Of a stretch of 64,000 nucleotides of DNA, positions 9,554 through 21,173 are shown one piece after another. The position numbers and the translations under genes are program-made. The stretch's first letter is position 1, and every line of letters starts with the position of its first letter. The stretch is from Nicotiana tabacum (taxonomy: Eukaryota > Streptophyta > Magnoliopsida > Solanales > Solanaceae), in the NCBI RefSeq assembly GCF_000715075.1, contig NC_134102.1, positions 49,051,348 through 49,115,347 on the forward strand, written 5' to 3'. The notes under the pieces were generated by a model that made no database searches, was not told where the DNA came from, and saw only the letters and a program-made list of their open reading frames with translations.

Positions 9554-11926
9554 GATGCCCCCTACTTCAAGTCTTGTCGAAGTGTAAACTTGATGAGCCT
9601 TAGCAACGAAGCTTGAAGTACCGGATGAAGAGAATCCCATTTTTTTTAACCGCATGAAGAATTTGACTACTTGGATAAGTTATAATTTTTTCTAAAAGCA
9701 CATGACTTTAGCCAAGATTTCAAACACCGAAGGGTTAGCTATTGTCGCTTGGGAAAACATTATCACGTATATCCTAATTTGAGTAGGATACCAAAAAGTA
9801 GTGTTGGCCAAATAGCAACTACTTGTTCGCAGCTACATATGTAAAGTCCAACTCCTTTTCCAACACTAATTCTTTAATTAATTATGTCTAGAAGTCTAAG
9901 ACTCCAAGTATCAGCCGCCTTAAACAATTATATAAGGAAGCCCTTGCAATCCTTGACTACCGAAAGGAAACTTCGAAACTACTACTGTTTCTTGACGGGC
10001 AAGACAATTTTCAACACAAGGCAATTGTTTCTCCACTGAGTGCTCTTTTTTTTCAAGTTTCGTTTCAAGTGCTCTCCACTGTATTTTTTTTTCCAGGAAT
10101 CGACAACGCCAACAAAGTAAGTTCGAATCCGCACCAGCAAATCCACGAACCTTGAGCAATGGAGATTGTTGTTTTGGCATTGAATTTGGCCATTGAAGCT
10201 TCGTGCCGTTGGCGCCGTTACCTGTCACACAAATCCGAACTTCGAGTCGCGAGTATATTTATCTATCGTGACGAGTTGAAGCTTCGTGTCATTGACACCG
10301 TACCTGCTGCTGAATCAAAGCTTCATGTCGTTGGCACCAATCAATTAGACAGAACCAAAAGCTTCGTTCCATTGGCACCGAGGCCTCCAAAATCTTTTCC
10401 CTTTCGCTGCAGAATGTGTCTGAGATAGTCATCTTTAGGCATATGTGGAGAAAACCATCATATTTTATCGTAGGAACATCGGGAACACAAGCCGTCTGAT
10501 CCACTTGACACTACACTTCAAATACTTCAACATATCAAAAATTTGGGGCGAAATTCCTTTTGTAGCTTCTTAGGTATTATTTTGAAATTTCGTTTCAGAT
10601 GCTGGTGTACTCAAATTTGCAGCTGATAAATGGACCTTGGGCCTAACTCAACCCCAAAAGCTAGCTTATGAGGTGGACCTTGGCGTACTCATTCTTGCGG
10701 CTTGGCGAAATTGACACTACTTGGAGCAGTCCTTTCCAATCTTGACGAGCAAGCACTTGGCACATCTCCGCAAAAATATCCATTCTTTGGCGTAGGCGCG
10801 ATGAGATCACAAGCCGCTTCATCCTCTAAAGAATCATAACTCAAATATCTGCCGCTTCAACTTCGTAGCACTGCATGTTCATTGAAAAAAATCGTATCTC
10901 GACCTAGGAGTGTCCAAACTGCAATCCGCTTGATTCTACCGAATCAGAACTTGCACCACATCGACATATCCAAAATTTAGGGGTAAATTCCATCAAGACA
11001 AGTTAGAATAAACTCTCGAAGGCGATGCACACGTCTGTCATTTCGACTTCACAGCACTGCATGCTGTCATTAAAAAGTACACATTTCAAGCTTTTATGTC
11101 CAAATAGTGAGACGTCTGCGCCATCAGAAAGACAAGTTCGAGACCTGCAACACCTGAAAATATCGTGGCAGAACTCCTTTTAGGTTGGCTGCAATATTAT
11201 TTTGAAGTCGCTCCTTATGTCTGCATTGCTGCTTTTCAGCTTTGTGCACTCTCGTCGAGAAATTCATATCTCGAGCTACAGGTTGTTAGAAAGTAAACTC
11301 ATAGAGCTTCAACATATATGAATTTCACGACAGACCTCCTTTCGAGCTGGAAACAAAAAATTCTTAAAGTCGACCTAACTGCAGTAAACTTTAAGATTCG
11401 TGTAGTTCCGGCGAAAAACATCGTATCTTGAGCTAAGAGCCTCAAAATTGGAAATGGTTTGTGTTGTTGTAAACTAGACATCCAAATCTACAACATATAA
11501 AATGTTAGGGGCAGAATGTCTTCCAGATGAACCACAGTAGTTTTCCAAATATGATCCTGTCATCCGTTGAGCTCGCTTTCCATCTCTATGCTCTCTGAGT
11601 TGTCCTACGAATGTTGTTGTTTTCTTGAAATCGGCTCTACAGTCTTGCATGTAGTAACTCTAGCTATCATGCTTCACAAATCTTATCTCTTCATTTATTT
11701 CTTTTGCAGACTCGCAAAGGGGCTCAAAGGGTCCGGATATCAGACTGAGATGTCATATAAGATGCGGATATGTTGAAGTTTTGAGCACGCAAAATCTCTA
11801 TGAGAAAGAAAGAATTATTGTAGTAGATCGTCATGCGAAGCCACCGTTTCACCAACTGTTGCACTTGATTTGTTGATAGTCTTGAAGTTCATCAATGGCG
11901 GCTCCCACGGTGATTGAAGTTTTTTT
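9554..11926 (-). repeat. Tat element 3' non-coding region with degenerate tandem repeats
   Basis: No credible coding sequence. Two repeat groups are visible. At about 10195-10385 a GAAGCTTCGTG-CNNTTGNCACCG word recurs four times. From about 10520 to 11530 a longer degenerate unit recurs, each copy ending in a variant of AACATAT..AAATTT-GGGGCAGAA-TCCTTT (at about 10530, 10760, 10965, 11150, 11310 and 11490), giving a spacing near 160-230 bp. Long 3' UTRs with tandem repeats are known in Tat/Ogre elements. Confidence 0.65.
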
Positions 11927-13282
11927 TCAAGAGCGACGACTTCTCACCTTAGGACTGAGTCCGGGCATTTCTTTATACGGCCAAGCGAAGACATCTTTGT
12001 ACTCGGTCAATAACTTGAAGTATTCCTCCTCCTCCTGAGGTGTAAGAAGCGCACTAATGAAGGTGGGTCGTGGATCTTCCAAAGTGCCTAAATTGAGTTC
12101 CTTAAGTTCATCTACATTTGATTGCCCGCCATCCTCTAGATGAGGGGGAGCCTCGTGTACTTCATCATTAACGTCAAGGCATGGCCTATCTTCCACAGTT
12201 ATGTGATAGGATGTTTTCACAAAGTGACTTTTCTCTTTGACTTCCTTGGATGGTCGGCATGGCCTCTTTCTCTTTCTCTGCTTCTTTACGAGGCTGGAAA
12301 GTGTAATCAGTTCTCCTTTGCACCTTCAATGGACTATCTATGGATACTGACAAAATAGACTTCCTCTTCATACGTGATGGGAAAGCACTACAAATTTCTT
12401 TGTCGGCATCAACTTCACAATGACCTCGCTCCTCATGGACTTGCTCCTCATGTTTCGACAATTTCTTTCTAGATGGTGACTTCCTTATGGTTCCCCGGCG
12501 ACAAAAGACGGAGGTCTTTGAGGTAGTGGAAACTTCCTTTAGATGTTTGGAAGATACACGTTCACTTTTGTGACTTAGCCTTTCAAACACCGAGACCCGA
12601 GGGGTTGAGCCTCCAATGCGATCACACACTGAAGCCCGTTGTTTTATTTTCTTATCCTTAACTTCCGTCATTTCCTCTGCCGAGGTGTGTTGTGATGAAG
12701 CTTTGCTTCTCTTAGATGAAATTCGAAGAGGCTTTGCCAAACTGAATCCTAACCCAAACTTAGGAGTGGCGACGTAGTGCCCTTGCTTTCTCAACCTCAT
12801 TTGGGACTCAGTAAGCCCATGCATCTTTTCACCAATGACTTCATCTTTGAGTTCTCCTAGTCTTGATGGATTTTGAGAAGTCGTAACCAGACTTTTCAAG
12901 CAGTATGAAGGCCTTAGGATCAAACTGTCCTTTTATTTTATCAGCTTGGAGATTGCCTTTAGTAGACTCACAAGTCACGGATGGGATTTGTGCAACTGGG
13001 ACAGTCATATTTTCCTTCAAATCTTGGATTACTTTGTGACTCATTTGCTTCTTTGGAAAACATTCCTGTAACAAAGGTTGCCCTTTTTTTTGACTCACTC
13101 GAAATGTGGCGAAAAACTAGATGCTCCTTATCGGTCTTTGTCTGTATGTCACCTTCAGATGATGATAGCTTAATGGAGACTTCTTTAGTTCTCTTCTTAG
13201 ACAGCTTGGCGGCAGTCCATTGAGCCTCATTTTCTTCTTCTGAATTGACATCAGCTTCGTCGACTGATGATGGTTTCTCCAC
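11927..13282 (-). pseudogene. Tat polyprotein between protease and RT, degenerate
   Basis: Several minus-strand frames cover the protease-to-RT spacer: 12968-13282, 12186-12923 and 11927-12220. The last has a clear family signature just before RT (TPQEEEEYFKLL, EYKDVFAWPYKEMPGL), which in intact elements runs directly into the RT fingers. Here it ends at about 11940 after PKV, and no RT follows. The preceding frames are rich in Lys and Ser and have stops when read in a single frame, so this is decayed coding DNA. Confidence 0.75.
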
Positions 13283-13289
13283 TCTGTTC

Positions 13290-13905
13290 TCAAGAATCTA
13301 AGTAGAATTTTGCATCTGCAAAGTATGACTCCGTCCCCGTGAAAGGATTGATGTCTGCATCAATTTTGACTATCTCTCCATCCCTTCTGTACTTCAGACA
13401 GTGATGCAAAGTAGACCATACCACTCCATTCTCATAATCCAAGGAGGTCCAAGCAGCAAGTTGTATGATGTTTTAGCATCTATGATGTGAATCGTGGTGT
13501 TTGACTTCATCTCACTACGCGGATCATACCTATGGCTCGTTGTCCTCCTTGGTTGAAACCTTGGATTGTTAGGTTACTTTTGGATAGCTCATCCATAGAG
13601 ATCCCAAGCCTTTTTAGCACCATCTTCGGCATGATGTTGACAACCGAACCATCATCAACAAGTATACGATTGAGATGTTCCCGAATGGCCCCTACAACGA
13701 ACAAAGGCCTGTTATGTGGCTTAGAACCCAACATCAAGTCATCATCTGTGAAGGAAATTGTTGCACAACATTGTGACAATTTTTCTGTTATCATGATGTT
13801 CTTGTGTTTTCATTGGACCAAGCTCATCGTTGCTTTCCTTTGTTTCATCGGTACTAGAAAATACACGAGTTGCACCAACATGACCTCCATAAAGGAATTT
13901 TCCAG
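13290..13905 (-). pseudogene. Tat retroviral-type aspartic protease
   Basis: The 95-codon frame 13507-13794 carries the flap and active-site region with LVDDGSVVNI. The catalytic motif is DDGS, the Tat variant of the usual D(T/S)G. It is followed by LKRLGI and LTIQGFNQGGQRAIG. Downstream on the minus strand, 13290-13500 continues with the DAKTSYNMLLG motif near the protease end, after a stop. The enzyme cuts the gag-pol polyprotein during particle maturation. This copy is broken by stops and shifts. Confidence 0.8.
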
Positions 13906-14005
13906 GAAAGAATTCATGCAATGTGATAGTCTTTCGGAACTTCGGCGATAAGGTACCGTTAATCTTCTTGCTAATAGAAGATTTGATAATTCTTGGTGTT
14001 TGTAG

Positions 14006-14896
14006 CTATTCCATATCGCTCATTTTTGCTCTTGGCTTCGGAAGTCGTAGCCTCGTAATTGCTTGATGTTTTCGTTTCTTGTGAGTGACTAGAGTCCAAC
14101 CCTCATCATCTTTGTCTTTGGACTCAGTGTCCAGCTCTAGTGAACCTTTAAGAGTTTTCCTTGGAAGATCAACTTCAACGGGCTCGAAACTTCCAAATTG
14201 TAAGAGTGCAGTGCTTGACACGTTCTGCAACCTTGAACACTTCTTTTCCTTGAGGGCGGCACTTGCATGATTTGCTTCTGCTGTTTCATCTATGTCTATG
14301 ATGATTTTTCTTTCACTTACAAGAGCCATGATTTTCTCCTTCAAGAGCAAGTATTTTTCTGTAGGGTGGCTAATGACGCGATGAAACTTGCAGTATTTCG
14401 GATCGCCAACTTTACCAATTTCCTCAGGCCTTTTTGATTCAGGGAGATCGATGACTTTCTTGGCCAGCAATTCATCAAGGATTGTGGGTACGTCTGAATC
14501 TAGAAACGGATAAACCTTATCCTCGAATTCCTTCAAAGTGGGACGACGTTTCTCCTCTTTGGGATATTGACTCGCGGTCTTATCCTCCTTCACCTTTTGC
14601 TTGGTCGTGGCTTTCACAGAAGTTGCTTTCACCGCCATAGATTCTTTGGTTTGGTTCTTTGATGCAACATTTTTCTTGAACTTCTTCTGATCAGCAAATG
14701 GAGATGCCTTTCCATAACTTGCGATGCTTAACTCCATGTCGTGCGCTCGCGTTGCAAGTTCTTCAAAAGTTCGCGGTTTGATCCCTTGTAGGATGTACAA
14801 AAGGCCCCAGTGCATTCCTTGAATGCACATCTCCACATCAGATACTTCTGAAAGCGATCCTTGCAGTCGAAACTTAACGCTCTCCAACGATTGATG
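14006..14896 (-). pseudogene. Tat gag, C-terminal part
   Basis: The frame 14006-14887 holds the second half of gag: a helical segment ending GIKPRTFEELATRAHDME, a Lys-rich linker, then a region with KYCKFHRVISHPTEKY, a CxxH-type zinc-knuckle-like position in Tat gags, and ends near TLVTHKKRK. Upstream the gag frame INRWRALSFDCKD (about 14868-14905) joins it through a frameshift. It continues across the solo LTR into the part at 16559-17388. Confidence 0.85.
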
Positions 14897-16553
14897 TTGT
14901 CACGACCCAAAACTAACCCCTGTTGTGATGGCGCCTATCGTGGAACTAGGCAAGCCGATAATTTCAAGGTTATTTAACATAAAAACCTTCGTAAAGGAGT
15001 TCCAATCAAAATAAAAGTGCGGAAGGAAAAGCCTGACATCGGGGTGTCACTAGTCATGAGCATCTACTACAATCTGTCTAATAATATCAAGGCTAACTCA
15101 GCCTGGAAAATAGCTAAATACAACTAGAGGAAGATAAGAGGGAGAAGAGCAGGGGCTGCGGTCACCAAGCAGCTACCTTGCTATCTCCAAGAAAATCTGC
15201 AACCAGAACACTCAATAACCGCTACCGTGTCCAGCTACACCTGAATCTGCACACAAGGTGTAGGGAGTAACGTGAGTACGCCAACTCAGCAAGTAACAAC
15301 AATAAATAAAGATTGAGCAGTAGTGACAAGCAATAAAGCATATAACGTTCATATCATGTAATCTTAGTAAAGTACAACATGCTTTAAAAATCAGTATTTG
15401 AATCAAATCATCTCGTTTAAACCCGGTTCCAGTAAAAAAAATCATTTAAAGATATTTTTCCAACAGTTTTAAAAAATCCGGGGTTTCATACCCTCAGGAC
15501 TAGATTTACAATCGTTACTTACCTCAAACCGGTCAAATCTCTACCTCGCAATGCTCTTGCCTCTGGACTCGGCCTCCAAATGCTCCAAATCTATTCACAA
15601 TCAGTACAATACCATCAATATACGCTAATGGAATGAATTCCACAAGAAAAGCTTCAAAATTAGACCAAAACCCGAAATTGGCTCAAACCCGCCCCCCGGG
15701 CCCACGTCTCGAAATCCGACAAAATTCACAAAACTAGAAAGCTCATTCACTCACGAGTTTAACCATAACAAATTCATCAAAATCCGACATCGTTTGGTCC
15801 TTCAAATCCTTAAATTACTCTCCAAAAATTCCAAGCCTTAACCCCTCATTTTCACTAATTACAATAATTAAACAACGGGAAAATCACCATATATACGAGT
15901 ATTAGGCTCAAGTAACTTACCTCAATGAAAACCCCCTTGATTCCCTCTTCAAAACTCTCCAAAAAGCTCCAAATCCGAATAGAAATTGTGAAGAATGCCC
16001 AAATATTCGCGCAGTGTTCCTATATACCTTCTGTCCAGGCATCTCGCACCTGCGGCCCCTTTTCTCGCACCCGCGCGACCGCACCTGCGGTCCAAGGAGC
16101 CGCACCTGCGTAACTCACTTATCCGCCCAGACTCCGCATCTGCGGCAAACCCGTCGCACCTGCGAAGGCGCATCTGCGCGTTTCCTCCGCTTCTGCGAAG
16201 CCTGCCCAGCATTCCCCTTTCCGCATCTGCGCCCCAGGTTTCGCAACTGCGGGCTCGCAGATGCGACCTCCAAATCACATTCCGGACGTACTCCTAAGTC
16301 CAAAATCACCTAACGGAGCTAACTGAACCATCAGAATTCAAATCCGAGATCGTTTACACATAGGTCAACATCCGGTTGACTTTTCCAACTTAAGTTTCTA
16401 CTTAAGAGACTAAGTGTCTCAATTCACTCTAAAACCACTCCGGTCCCGAACCAACTAACCCGATATAACATAATATAGCTGAATAACACAAAAAGAAGTA
16501 GAAATGGGGAAAACGGGGCTATAACTCTCAAAACGACCGGCCGGGTCGTTACA
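14897..16553 (-). mobile_element. Solo gypsy LTR (TGTAACGACCC family) with GATGT target duplication
   Basis: Its plus-strand ends are TGTCACGACCC and GGGTCGTTACA, near-perfect inverted repeats of 11 bp. Perfect 5-bp duplications GATGT flank it (14892-14896 and 16554-16558). The gag reading frame is interrupted exactly at the duplication. No primer site, purine tract or coding region lies inside, so it is a solo LTR left by LTR-LTR recombination. Inside are a CpG-rich array (16045-16267) and, downstream in LTR orientation, two GAGGTAAGT strings (minus strand, 15914-15923 and 15516-15526). Confidence 0.95.
16045..16267 (-). repeat. CGCANNTGCG word array in the solo LTR
   Basis: About a dozen irregularly spaced words of the type CGCACCTGCG, CGCATCTGCG and CGCTTCTGCG lie in otherwise AT-rich DNA. 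The array ends about 120 bp before a GAGGTAAGT string in LTR orientation. Confidence 0.85.
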
Positions 16554-16558
16554 GATGT

Positions 16559-17388
16559 AATCTACCACGGGCTTGTCTTTCCTTTGCTTGGTGCCTGCCA
16601 ACTTTATCATGCTTACAGTTCAGTAAAAACGATTGAGGAATTCCTTCTTAAGTTGCTCTCAACTATCAACTGACTCGGGCTTCAAATCAATATACCAGTC
16701 AAATGCGTTCCCTTTCAGCGAACGAACAAATTGTTTTACCAAAATGTCACCATGCGTTCCAGCATTGCTACAAGTCTCGACAAAGTGGGCAATATGTTGC
16801 CTTGAGTTTCCTTTGCCATCAAATTGATGCAGCTTTGGTGGTTGATAATTGGTTGGCATAGTTAGACAATCAATCCTCTTAGTATAAGGCTTAGAGTAAT
16901 ACAACGAACTTTGTGATGGTCCGCCATATTGAGCTGTGATGGTGTTTGTTATTATGTCTTTCAATTGTTGGACAGATAACAACCGAAGTGGATTGTTTTT
17001 CCTTCTGAATGCTGAACTTGGCAAGCGATTCCTCAACAACCATTTTTTGCGAGGTGAAGACAGGTGAACGAGGAGGGACGTGGCTCGACTCTCCAGGTGC
17101 ATAGGCCTCCAATTTGTTCATGAGTTGAGCGATTTGAAGGTCTTTGTCTTCAACAGATTTCTTCAAGACTCCTATAGTCTGTTCCATCATGGCAAATTTT
17201 TCGTCCACGTTAGTTGCGTCAGTCATTAAGGCGTTGACTTTCGTTAAAACTGAAGAATCCACAAAATCCTCAAATCCACCAAGGTTGGAGGCTGTTTGAA
17301 AAAGTTCGTCAAATAGCAAGAATGGGGTGTTGCCCCCAAAGATTGTAGTTGCAGATGTCATGTGAGATCTGCTCTTCTTTGAGATCAC
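16559..17388 (-). pseudogene. Tat gag, N-terminal part
   Basis: Reading from 17388 leftward, one frame gives the N-terminus (coiled-coil-like MMEQTIGVLKKSVEDKDLQI, then MNKLEAYAPGESS). Near 16990 a frameshift moves it into 16659-17102, which has the conserved gag core: YYSKPYTKRIDCL, MPTNYQPPKLHQFDGKGN, HIAHFVETCSNAGT, FVRSLKGNAFDWY. This is the capsid-like Retrotrans_gag region of Tat elements. It continues with KKEFLNRFY, a stop and the segment reaching the insertion site of the solo LTR at 16554. Confidence 0.88.
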
Positions 17389-17550
17389 TTGAACTTGCTT
17401 CGAGTGATCGGGCCAACATGACGGAGCTCAACGGATGCGGCAGTAACATCTTTGCATGGAACATCATCACACTTCCGGAAGGCCACTGCAGCAGTAGATC
17501 TGAAGTTTGTAGTTTTCAACTTATAAAAGGAAGAGATGAAGGGTAGAACT

Positions 17551-17569
17551 GGTCCCACTGGGCGTGCCA
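17551..17569 (-). promoter_or_regulatory. Putative primer-binding site of the Tat element
   Basis: On the minus strand TGGCACGCCCAGTGGGACC follows the LTR end after a few bases (AATTT). It starts TGG as expected for pairing with a tRNA CCA end. The tRNA identity is not certain from sequence alone. Confidence 0.6.
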
Positions 17570-17574
17570 AAATT

Positions 17575-18367
17575 TGTTCGCAACAAATTTTCGTAGTACG
17601 GAAAATAAATTGCAACAAAAATAATATGAAGAAAAAAGATATTTTATTAATGAATATTTGTGAGTACAATTCTATGTATCCCTTGGTTTTTCTATTTGAA
17701 ATTCTCCGTGATTCGAGGGCTTGAGAAATATTTTTCTTGAATGTAGGATGATGCAAACCTCCTTGTGATGTATTTAATCGTCAAGAACGTCGAGCAGCGC
17801 TTCGTTGTTTCGGGTTGATCTCCGGAATAACTCCGTTAATCACTCCTTTGTCGAAGAACTTTGCACTTGATGATTGATCTCTCTGTTTGCGGTTGCCTTC
17901 ACCAATAGCGGAATTCTCTTCTCCAACTCCGAATGTCCTTAAAGTGTTATGTAACCCCTCTATTTATAATGGTAGAGGATGGACAATCCAGCTACATATG
18001 AACTCTCGTGCTTGATTCTGACTGGCTCATGTGAGTCATCTAACTTATCACATAAGTTATGTGATAATTGGCCAAGACATGTCATTTTAGACACTTGGCA
18101 ACTCTTGATTGGTCACTATTTTAGGCTGGGATTGCCACATCATTTCACACGTGGCGTGATCTTGTTGGCTTTGAGTTTGACTGGATATGCCATGTCACTT
18201 GACACATGGCATGAGTCTGGGCCTTAAGATGAAATGGACCTTGGGCTTGAAAATAATAAAATGGACTAATTTAATGTAAAGTCCAAATTAATTATTCAAC
18301 CCAAATAAAACTAAGATTCAATCCAAATTTTATATGGATTAAACTTAATAAATTTTATATGTCTACA
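17575..18367 (-). repeat. Tat element 5' LTR (793 bp)
   Basis: Minus strand starts TGTAGACATATAAA and ends GCGAACA; on the plus strand it is TGTTCGCAAC to GTCTACA. It shares 17791-18367 with the left LTR. A minus-strand TATAAATAGAGGGG lies at about 17957-17970, a good core promoter candidate. Confidence 0.85.
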
Positions 18368-18913
18368 AGGACGAAACTGTTAAGTTGGTTGGGGCACTAG
18401 TTGGAACTTGCGTTATTGTGGTTTGAGTTGATGCTGATTTGTAACTCGCAATATATAAAGGTGATGGTCATCATGTCTACATGCATTATTGGGATTTCGG
18501 AGGTTACGATTAAAAATGATTGTGTAAATTTTATGCTCTTAGGTACAAAGACTCATTCCTTCATCATCCTTTTATTTTGACTAGACAAAGGGTAAAGGGC
18601 ATATCTGGGGAAGTTTCGGTTCCTTCTCAATTTTGGTGGAAGTATTCTTCCAATTAATTTTGTTGACATGGTAAATGCATTGTGTAATTAAAGTTGCATA
18701 ATAACAACATTGTTCATGTTGCAATTATCTTTACTTCATCAAAAAGGCATTTATTTGTGCTGCAGACGAGCAGTTGATCATCTTCACCAGTTTTGAGATT
18801 TTCAAAATGTAGGACTGTATTAAGTGCTTCATACTAGTTGGTGTTACAGCAGATGTAAGATGAATCAATTCACTATTTCATGGTGAATCAAACTCTGAGT
18901 TTCATTTTTGCAG
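18368..18913. other. Host flank, probably intron of the ARM-repeat gene
   Basis: No coding family recognised. AT-rich DNA runs into a canonical acceptor (TTCATTTTTGCAG, ending 18913) for the exon at 18914. Confidence 0.5.
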
Positions 18914-19700
18914 CTTGGAAACTGCCAATGTGGTGGATCTCTTAGATTCTGCTGTTCTATCTCGCCTAGTTGATATCATGAGGACGTCATCCGCAGATTT
19001 GCAGAGGAAATCTGCTTCAATCCTTGAGTTCGCCGCAGTTATTGAGCCATGCACGGAAAAGATCCTGTCTGTTGACCTAGAAAGTGGGCTGGATGCTGTT
19101 TTCCAGCAGAAAACTTTAAATGGTATGAGAGATTACTTTCCCGCAATCCTCATTAAGGCCCAGTCTGTCAGAAAGTGTGGCTTCACTTTTCCCTTTTTAG
19201 TAGGTTTCTTGATCCCTCTTTGAAGTACGTAGTAGTCTGTAACTGCTGCTGTTCAACATTACATGGTAATATGGAAGTCTTAGGAAATCTTCTGGAGAAT
19301 ACTACCTTGAAGAAGGAAACCATGGTTTCTGTTTGATTTCAAGGAATGTCAATGTGCTTGTAAATTTCAAAAGTAGTGCCTCCTACTACCAAAGTAGGAG
19401 ATTAGGATGTTCTTTTCTGGCATTTAAGCCACAAATTATGCCCCAAGAACTTACAATCTATGTTGCGCGGACTCTCCAAAATGATGCCGCACCTGTGTCG
19501 GATCCCCCCAAAAATACACTATTTTTGGAGGATCCGACACGCACCCGGCAAAATTTTCGGAGAGTCCGAGCAACATAGCTTACAATTAATAGTTTTCCTA
19601 GTTCACCCCAGGCCTGTACTGGTTACATTTTGGATTCAGTTGTGATCCACAACATTTTACCTTCCATTTACACCAAATTATTATCACTCACTTGCCAATC

Positions 19701-19742
<42 letters not shown>

Positions 19743-21173
19743 GTACATGTACAATTCTACTTTCCACCTTTCAGTTTTTTCATTCATCCTGTTTGTCTAT
19801 GCTTCAAATACCCTGAGTATGCTTAGCAAATTCACCAATATTACTGTTCATGTGTCTCTGAGCTTCTTTGGTGAGGAAATGCCCAAACTCCAGAAGTGCT
19901 CAGCATATACTAAGTTCTTGACAATAGTGGTGTGCCTTTTGTGTTCATTGCTTTACTGTTACGTAGTATATATTTCTCTTCAGTTCTGTGGAAATGCTCA
20001 TTCTTAACCACCACAAGTTGATTTTTGTAACTGAGTAAACCTGTAGACTTACAGATGACTTGGGAGTTCTTACATTTGTGACCAGTTCACTGTTTTCCTC
20101 AGGTCGGTACTGAGTAAATCATTCTTTAAGCGGAAACTGGAAGATAAATTGGTGGTCAGTGATCTGCCTTAATCTGTTTATCTAAGACAAGAAAATTTTA
20201 GCATAGGGTTTTCACATTCATGGGCTGCAGAGACTTGCTTTAGTCTTTTGATTTATATAGCGTAGCCAGCATACTGGAGGCTGTTTCAAGTAGTTTCTAA
20301 AAGATGATTCTCCACAGTTTGACTTGTTAGCCATTTAATAGCTCGTTCCTAATTTATGTTACTTGGCTAAACGAAGAAAACTTAGAAGCACGGTGGATGA
20401 TCTGATGATATTTAGTCAATTTTCTTACTTTGGTGGTGTGGGGATCCTATGCTAAATACTAGCCTCTATCAAGACTTGAGAATATTTGCCTTAAATTCTA
20501 TTGGAAATAAATAACTTGCTGGATTCATCATGATATTGCAGACGCAGAATCTGAAATAGATCTGCAGAACCCGGAACTTCATGCGCTTGAGGTTGAAGAG
20601 GCTGGTCATGCGATATCTGCAGCATCCCGGCTACTTACAAGACTGCTGGACTTTGAGCAGTTCTGTCGTAAAGTAAATGCATCTCATTTCACAAAGTTAT
20701 TGCGAAAGGTTCTCAAATCAGACATCCCTCTTTACCACAAAGACTGGGTTGCTGCCTGTCTTGTGAAGCTCCGCTATCTCTCTGGTCCATATTTTGACTA
20801 TGATACTCCGATCAACTTAGAGGTAACTCTTTATGAGACGATCCCAAGGCTGGTAGAACAGATCAAGACTTCATATTCACCGGAAGTACAAGAGGCTGCT
20901 GTTGTAGAACTCAACAGAATAATCTCTGAAGAGGTGGTGAATTCCACCAGAGCCGTGGCTGCCGAGGGAGGGATATTTACATTGGTGAAGCTGCTCGAAA
21001 ATGGGAGTGAACGAGCTGTTGAAGCATCTCTAGCAATACTGTATAATTTGAGCATGGACAGTGAGAATCATGCTGCGATTATAGCTGCAGGAGCTGTGCC
21101 AATTTTGAGAAGACTTGTACTAACGCAAAGGTCACATTGGATGCAAGGTCACATTGGATGCTTACCTACATGA
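18914..21173 (+). CDS. ARM-repeat superfamily protein, last two exons
   Basis: Exon 18914-19122 (acceptor TTTTTGCAG, donor G|GTATGAG) and exon 20542-21173 (acceptor TGATATTGCAG) join in phase 1 and encode about 278 residues. The second exon contains armadillo-type helices: AVAAEGGIFTLVKLLENGS, RAVEASLAILYNLSMDSEN and AIIAAGAVPILRRLVL, the classic ARM pattern. ARM solenoids bind partner proteins. The closest type I know is a large plant ARM protein (Arabidopsis At1g23180-like; from memory, unverified). Upstream exons are not visible; the Tat element lies 5' of the first exon seen. The extreme C-terminus is unusual: a 17-bp tandem duplication (21128-21161) gives RSHWMQGHIGCLPT where I would expect another helix. 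The gene may be functional, or a truncated 3' relic. Confidence 0.82.
19459..19577. mobile_element. Palindromic MITE in the ARM-gene intron
   Basis: The 119-bp element starts TATGTTGCGCGGACTCTCC and ends GGAGAGTCCGAGCAACATA. It folds on itself through GTGTCGGATCC and GGATCCGACAC around a short centre. Ends in TA fit a small foldback MITE with a TA target. I recognise this consensus as a common Solanaceae repeat (memory, unverified). Confidence 0.85.
19703..19740 (+). repeat. (CT)19 microsatellite
   Basis: Uninterrupted CT repeat of 38 bp inside the intron of the ARM-repeat gene. Confidence 0.97.
21128..21161 (+). repeat. 17-bp tandem duplication at the ARM-gene 3' end
   Basis: AAGGTCACATTGGATGC occurs twice back to back (21128-21144 and 21145-21161), twelve bases before the stop codon region. 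It changes the C-terminal residues without removing the stop. Confidence 0.95.

Larger units (their letters stand above)
8966..18367 (-). mobile_element. Tat-lineage Ty3/gypsy element, minus strand, pol-deleted
   Basis: Direct LTR copies lie at 8966-9553 (3' LTR, truncated) and 17575-18367 (5' LTR). Between them, on the minus strand in order, are a primer-site candidate, gag, protease, the segment just before RT, then a long non-coding 3' region and a purine tract (minus strand AGTAGGGGGCATC ending at 9554). Gag, protease and pre-RT sequence fit the Tat branch of gypsy elements, which commonly have long 3' untranslated regions. RT, RNase H and integrase are missing between about 11927 and the 3' region. 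A solo LTR of another family sits in gag at 14897-16553. The host flank to the right leads into the ARM gene, suggesting insertion in or near that gene. Confidence 0.88.

Noticed and set aside
15917..16313. Overlapping frames on both strands rich in Arg, Cys and Ala
   Set aside because: They arise from the CpG-rich LTR array, which depletes stop codons.
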